This document shows, piece by piece, positions 12,804-13,158 of a stretch of 13,158 bases of DNA. This DNA is from Chloroflexota bacterium (GTDB taxonomy: Bacteria > Chloroflexota > Ktedonobacteria > Ktedonobacterales > Ktedonobacteraceae). Location: positions 1-13,158 of the forward strand of contig VBHI01000381.1 of the NCBI GenBank assembly GCA_005881495.1, in the 5' to 3' direction. Within the stretch, counting starts at the first letter, position 1. Every line of letters begins with the position of its first letter. Below the pieces are notes generated by a model. It made no database searches. It had not been told where the DNA came from and saw only the letters and a list, made by a program, of their open reading frames with translations. Both the position numbers and the translations under genes were made by a program.

Positions 12804-13158
12804 TCAATTTACGATCCATGCAATGCCCCAGGGACTATGGGCAGCACCTTGCATCACCTTCTGTATTTGCCCGGTTGTGGCGCTTAGCAAGGTTATACCT
12901 TTTGCCGGGTCGACCGCGTAAAGCGTCTGGTTATCGCTACTGAGGGCAACGCCTGTCAAAGTCTGTTGCGCCAGGTAATAGCCCTGTATATTGAGATTAG
13001 AAGTGTTCACTGCCCATAAACCCTGGATGCCCGCGAAGTATAGGGTCTTCTGATCTGATGAGAGCGCTGCACCGTTATAGAGCATTCTTCCTCTCTCGAT
13101 GTTGCTGACACTTGCATTGCCATGGTTAAAGTGGGCGGTGTTCTGGACTTTATCATTG
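12804..13158 (-). CDS. Beta-propeller-like protein, C-terminal part (5' end outside window)
   Basis: An open minus-strand frame enters from the right edge with no stop and ends at TGA 12806-12804, giving 117 visible residues; the internal ATG at 13085 is not a start. Two successive repeat blades are visible, GAALSSDQKTLYFAGIQGLWAVNTSN and then GVALSSDNQTLYAVDP...LLSATTGQ, each with the ALSSD-QTLY core typical of WD40/YVTN-like propellers (written in part here). The last blade closes with SPWGIAWIVN. Such proteins are often extracytoplasmic and bind other proteins or sugars, but the N-terminus that would show a signal peptide is missing. It lies upstream of the response regulator on the same strand, separated by 244 bp of repeats and a probable promoter. 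Confidence 0.8.
   Translation of the reverse strand, partial: NDKVQNTAHFNHGNASVSNIERGRMLYNGAALSSDQKTLYFAGIQGLWAVNTSNLNIQGYYLAQQTLTGVALSSDNQTLYAVDPAKGITLLSATTGQIQKVMQGAAHSPWGIAWIVN

Overview
The window looks like chromosomal DNA from a high-GC, multicellular-type soil bacterium, most likely a member of the Ktedonobacteria (Chloroflexota). I infer this from the large LuxR-type ATPase regulator with its characteristic N-terminal module, from the Thr/Pro-tailed secreted protein, and from the many short hairpin repeats between genes. The assignment comes from recall of family style, not from a search. No rRNA, tRNA, CRISPR array or transposase gene was seen.

Layout. 1-187 is the 3' end of a short-chain dehydrogenase (SDR) gene, followed 45 bp later on the + strand by an MFS drug-efflux-type transporter (233-1474). 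Converging on it from the right is a minus-strand operon: a four-helix membrane protein (2454-2038), a cupredoxin lipoprotein (2016-1618), and a short ORF with a perfect ribosome binding site (1596-1405) that runs into the MFS 3' end and may be the stump of a third gene. A repeat-rich spacer (2455-2925) follows. Next is a very large minus-strand gene for a STAND/LuxR regulator (6020-2926) broken by a one-base frameshift near 3888. Upstream of it on the same strand are a small ORF of unknown status and a TenA/PqqC-like gene (7027-6377). The spacer at 7028-7513 contains a 152-bp foldback element with perfect 22-bp terminal inverted repeats, then a promoter for a + strand SDR gene (7514-8275).

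The right half is all on the minus strand. It holds the C-terminal part of a beta-propeller-like protein entering from the right edge (12804 to beyond the window), a response regulator (12559-11855), a sensor histidine kinase (11830-10310) and an eight-cysteine secreted or membrane-anchored protein (9996-8551). The C-terminal tail of that last protein appears shifted out of frame.

How it fits together. The response regulator and kinase form a standard two-gene operon; the flanking propeller and eight-cysteine proteins are exported candidates that it might control or sense, which is inference. The cupredoxin and four-helix protein form a small putative copper/redox module at the membrane. I do not see a clearly new defence or biosynthetic system. 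The most unusual signals are the foldback element, two independent single-base frame breaks in otherwise well-conserved genes, a duplicated hairpin repeat that supplies the -10 box and leader of the two-component operon, and the cupredoxin/four-helix pair.
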